From Phycisphaerales bacterium (lineage in GTDB: Bacteria; Planctomycetota; Phycisphaerae; Phycisphaerales; UBA1924): a DNA stretch of 6,416 nucleotides. The notes under the pieces were generated by a model that saw only the letters and a list, made by a program, of their open reading frames with translations, made no database searches and was not told the origin of the DNA. Location of the stretch: assembly GCA_003511945.1 (NCBI GenBank), contig DOJA01000348.1, forward strand, positions 1 through 6,416. The letters run 5' to 3'. A program made the translations under genes and the position numbers. Shown here in pieces: positions 5,277-6,416 of the stretch; position 1 is the stretch's first letter; the number at the start of each line of letters is the position of its first letter.

Positions 5277-6134
5277 ATGAAACTCACTTACTTGATCGCC
5301 GGGATGATCGGAGGATTGCTGGGCGCCAGTCTCTGGGCCGCCGTCACCTACTTCACCAACTGGGAAGTCGGGATCCTCGCGTGGCTCATCGGGGTGCTCG
5401 CCGGGGTCGGCGTTCGCTACGCGGCCAAGGACGCCCTCGACGACGCCTCCGGCTGGACTGCCACCGCCGCCGCCCTCATCTGCGTCCTCCTGGGCAAGGC
5501 CGCCGTCGTCGCGCTGATACTCCGCGTCCTGACCTCATCCGCCGGCGCGTCGATCCCCGAAGAAGTCGTAGTGTCCTATATCGCCGATGTTGTCGTCCGT
5601 GAACGACTCCGCGCAGGCGTGCCCGTCAAGTGGCCCGAGGGCGTCAATCCGAGCGAGGCCGCCGAGCAGTCAGATTACCCCGTCGATGTCTGGAACGAGG
5701 CCCGGTCGCGCTGGAACCAGTTGCCGCTCATACAACAGGACCGCGCACGGTCCCATCCCTACCTCGTCGATCCGGAGTTCGTCATGAACGACCTCGCGGA
5801 TGAAATCGTCTCTGAGTTGGAGGCAGCTGGCAAGACGGTCACGCTCACCGACGAAGTCCGCAACGCCGAGCCCGCGTCCGGCCCGGAGCGGTACCCGCCC
5901 GAAGTGTGGACCGAAGCGGAGTCCCGCTGGGCGGCCATGACACCGCCGGCCCGCCAGGCCCGCGAAGATCTAGCGATCAAGTTGGTGCAGTCCGGAATAG
6001 CCCAGTACCGCCAGCAAGTCTTCATGTCCGCCTTCACCGCGTCGTTCTCGTTCTGGGATGTCCTCTGGTTCGGGCTCGCCGGGCTCAGCGCTTGGCGCAT
6101 CGGCTCAGGCCGGTCGGGCATCGCCGACTCCTGA
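5277..6134 (+). CDS. Predicted membrane protein with a duplicated YPxxVWxEAxSRW motif; function unknown
   Basis: I do not recognise this 285-residue protein as a named family. It has three hydrophobic segments near the N terminus (about 4-26, 31-49 and 62-85), the first two rich in Gly and small residues, and a fourth near the C terminus (about 250-273). Between them lies a charged soluble region of about 160 residues. Within it a motif occurs twice: Y134-P-V-D-V-W139-N-E-A-R-S-R-W146 and Y206-P-P-E-V-W211-T-E-A-E-S-R-W218. The two share 9 of 13 residues and each is followed by a charged helix. A duplicated helical module, perhaps for self-association or binding a partner, is plausible but not shown. 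With four membrane passes both ends would lie on one side. The start is set by AGGGAG at 5262-5267. Its codons are somewhat less strictly G/C-ending than those of recJ or the E2 gene. It follows the E2 gene on the same strand after about 158 bases containing two hairpins, so it is probably transcribed separately. Confidence 0.85.
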   Translation: MKLTYLIAGMIGGLLGASLWAAVTYFTNWEVGILAWLIGVLAGVGVRYAAKDALDDASGWTATAAALICVLLGKAAVVALILRVLTSSAGASIPEEVVVSYIADVVVRERLRAGVPVKWPEGVNPSEAAEQSDYPVDVWNEARSRWNQLPLIQQDRARSHPYLVDPEFVMNDLADEIVSELEAAGKTVTLTDEVRNAEPASGPERYPPEVWTEAESRWAAMTPPARQAREDLAIKLVQSGIAQYRQQVFMSAFTASFSFWDVLWFGLAGLSAWRIGSGRSGIADS

Positions 6135-6416
6135 CCGGTGACCGCCCCGCGCGCCCTCCCCCATCCAGTCCACCAAATCCCCGCGCGCATCGCCGTCCAC
6201 TTCGCCGATCTCCCCTTGCCTCCGCGCTCCGCCGCGCCACACTCCCCAGGTCTCACGAGCGGCCGCTCAACCCGACCCGGACCCGCGCTCCAACCCTCGC
6301 GGGCAGCGACAACCCCACAAGCCGCCCGGCCCTACCGGGCGCACCACGACCCGACCCGATGCGCATCCCCCAGGGCGACTCCTGACCCCTACCTCACCCG
6401 GCAAACCCACCGCGCC
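6135..6416. other. Right-edge region without a convincing gene
   Basis: I see no supported gene in these 282 bases. A plus-strand frame from a GTG at 6138 stays open to the window edge, but it lacks a ribosome site, its product is rich in Pro, Arg, His and Thr without any family motif, and its third-base preference weakens in the second half. The only clear structure is the hairpin at 6323-6341. A gene beginning just past the edge cannot be judged. Confidence 0.6.
6323..6341. repeat. 7-bp G/C hairpin, possible weak transcription end
   Basis: CGCCCGG (6323-6329) and CCGGGCG (6335-6341) form a perfect stem with a CCCTA loop. It is about 190 bases after the membrane-protein stop. No T-run follows on either strand, so a terminator role is only a possibility. 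Confidence 0.4.

Noticed and set aside
5906..6385. Plus-strand open frame overlapping the end of the membrane-protein gene
   Set aside because: It is out of frame with a better gene, has no ribosome site, and gives a Pro/Arg-rich product without family features.
6138..6416. Plus-strand frame from a GTG four bases after the membrane-protein stop, open to the window edge
   Set aside because: There is no ribosome site, no recognisable sequence, an odd Pro/His/Arg-rich composition and weakening third-base preference. Sequence beyond the edge could change this.
1..6416. Defence island, CRISPR array, phage or transposon cargo
   Set aside because: There are no regularly spaced repeats with spacers, no transposase or integrase, and no nuclease other than RecJ. 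The gene content is ordinary chromosomal.

Overview
The window is a very GC-rich chromosomal segment with strongly G/C-ending codons. It looks like a free-living bacterium of the Planctomycetota, most likely the Phycisphaerae side. That placement is inference. It rests on the dispersed GTGG-plus-hairpin repeats, a secreted HEAT-repeat protein with the 'LTG...WW' signature common in planctomycete proteins, and the general style of the genes. No rRNA or other marker is present to prove it.

Layout. Positions 1-1682 (+) hold the single-strand exonuclease gene recJ, which lacks only its extreme 5' end. Positions 1683-1859 are a gap between convergent genes, filled with three hairpins; two of them are inverted copies of one palindrome with paired, compensating stem changes. 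Positions 1860-3395 (-) encode an exported protein of unknown function, with N-terminal HEAT-like helices and a C-terminal region resembling a peptidase-MA-like fold that has lost its metal ligands. Positions 3396-3738 are a gap between divergent genes, with one hairpin repeat and a 15-bp tandem duplication. Positions 3739-5118 (+) encode a complete lipoyl-dependent E2 acyltransferase of a 2-oxo acid dehydrogenase complex. Positions 5119-5276 are a short gap with two more hairpins of the family seen upstream of the E2 gene. Positions 5277-6134 (+) encode an unrecognised membrane protein with an internal repeat. Positions 6135-6416 show no convincing gene.

The genes do not form an obvious pathway or operon. 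recJ serves DNA repair and the E2 serves central carbon metabolism. The other two encode an exported protein and a membrane protein of unknown role. No E1 or E3 subunit, transposase, phage gene, CRISPR array, tRNA or rRNA is visible. I see no new multi-gene system. The best leads are the structure-conserving intergenic repeats, the apparent loss of catalytic residues in the exported protein, and the duplicated YPxxVWxEAxSRW motif in the membrane protein.
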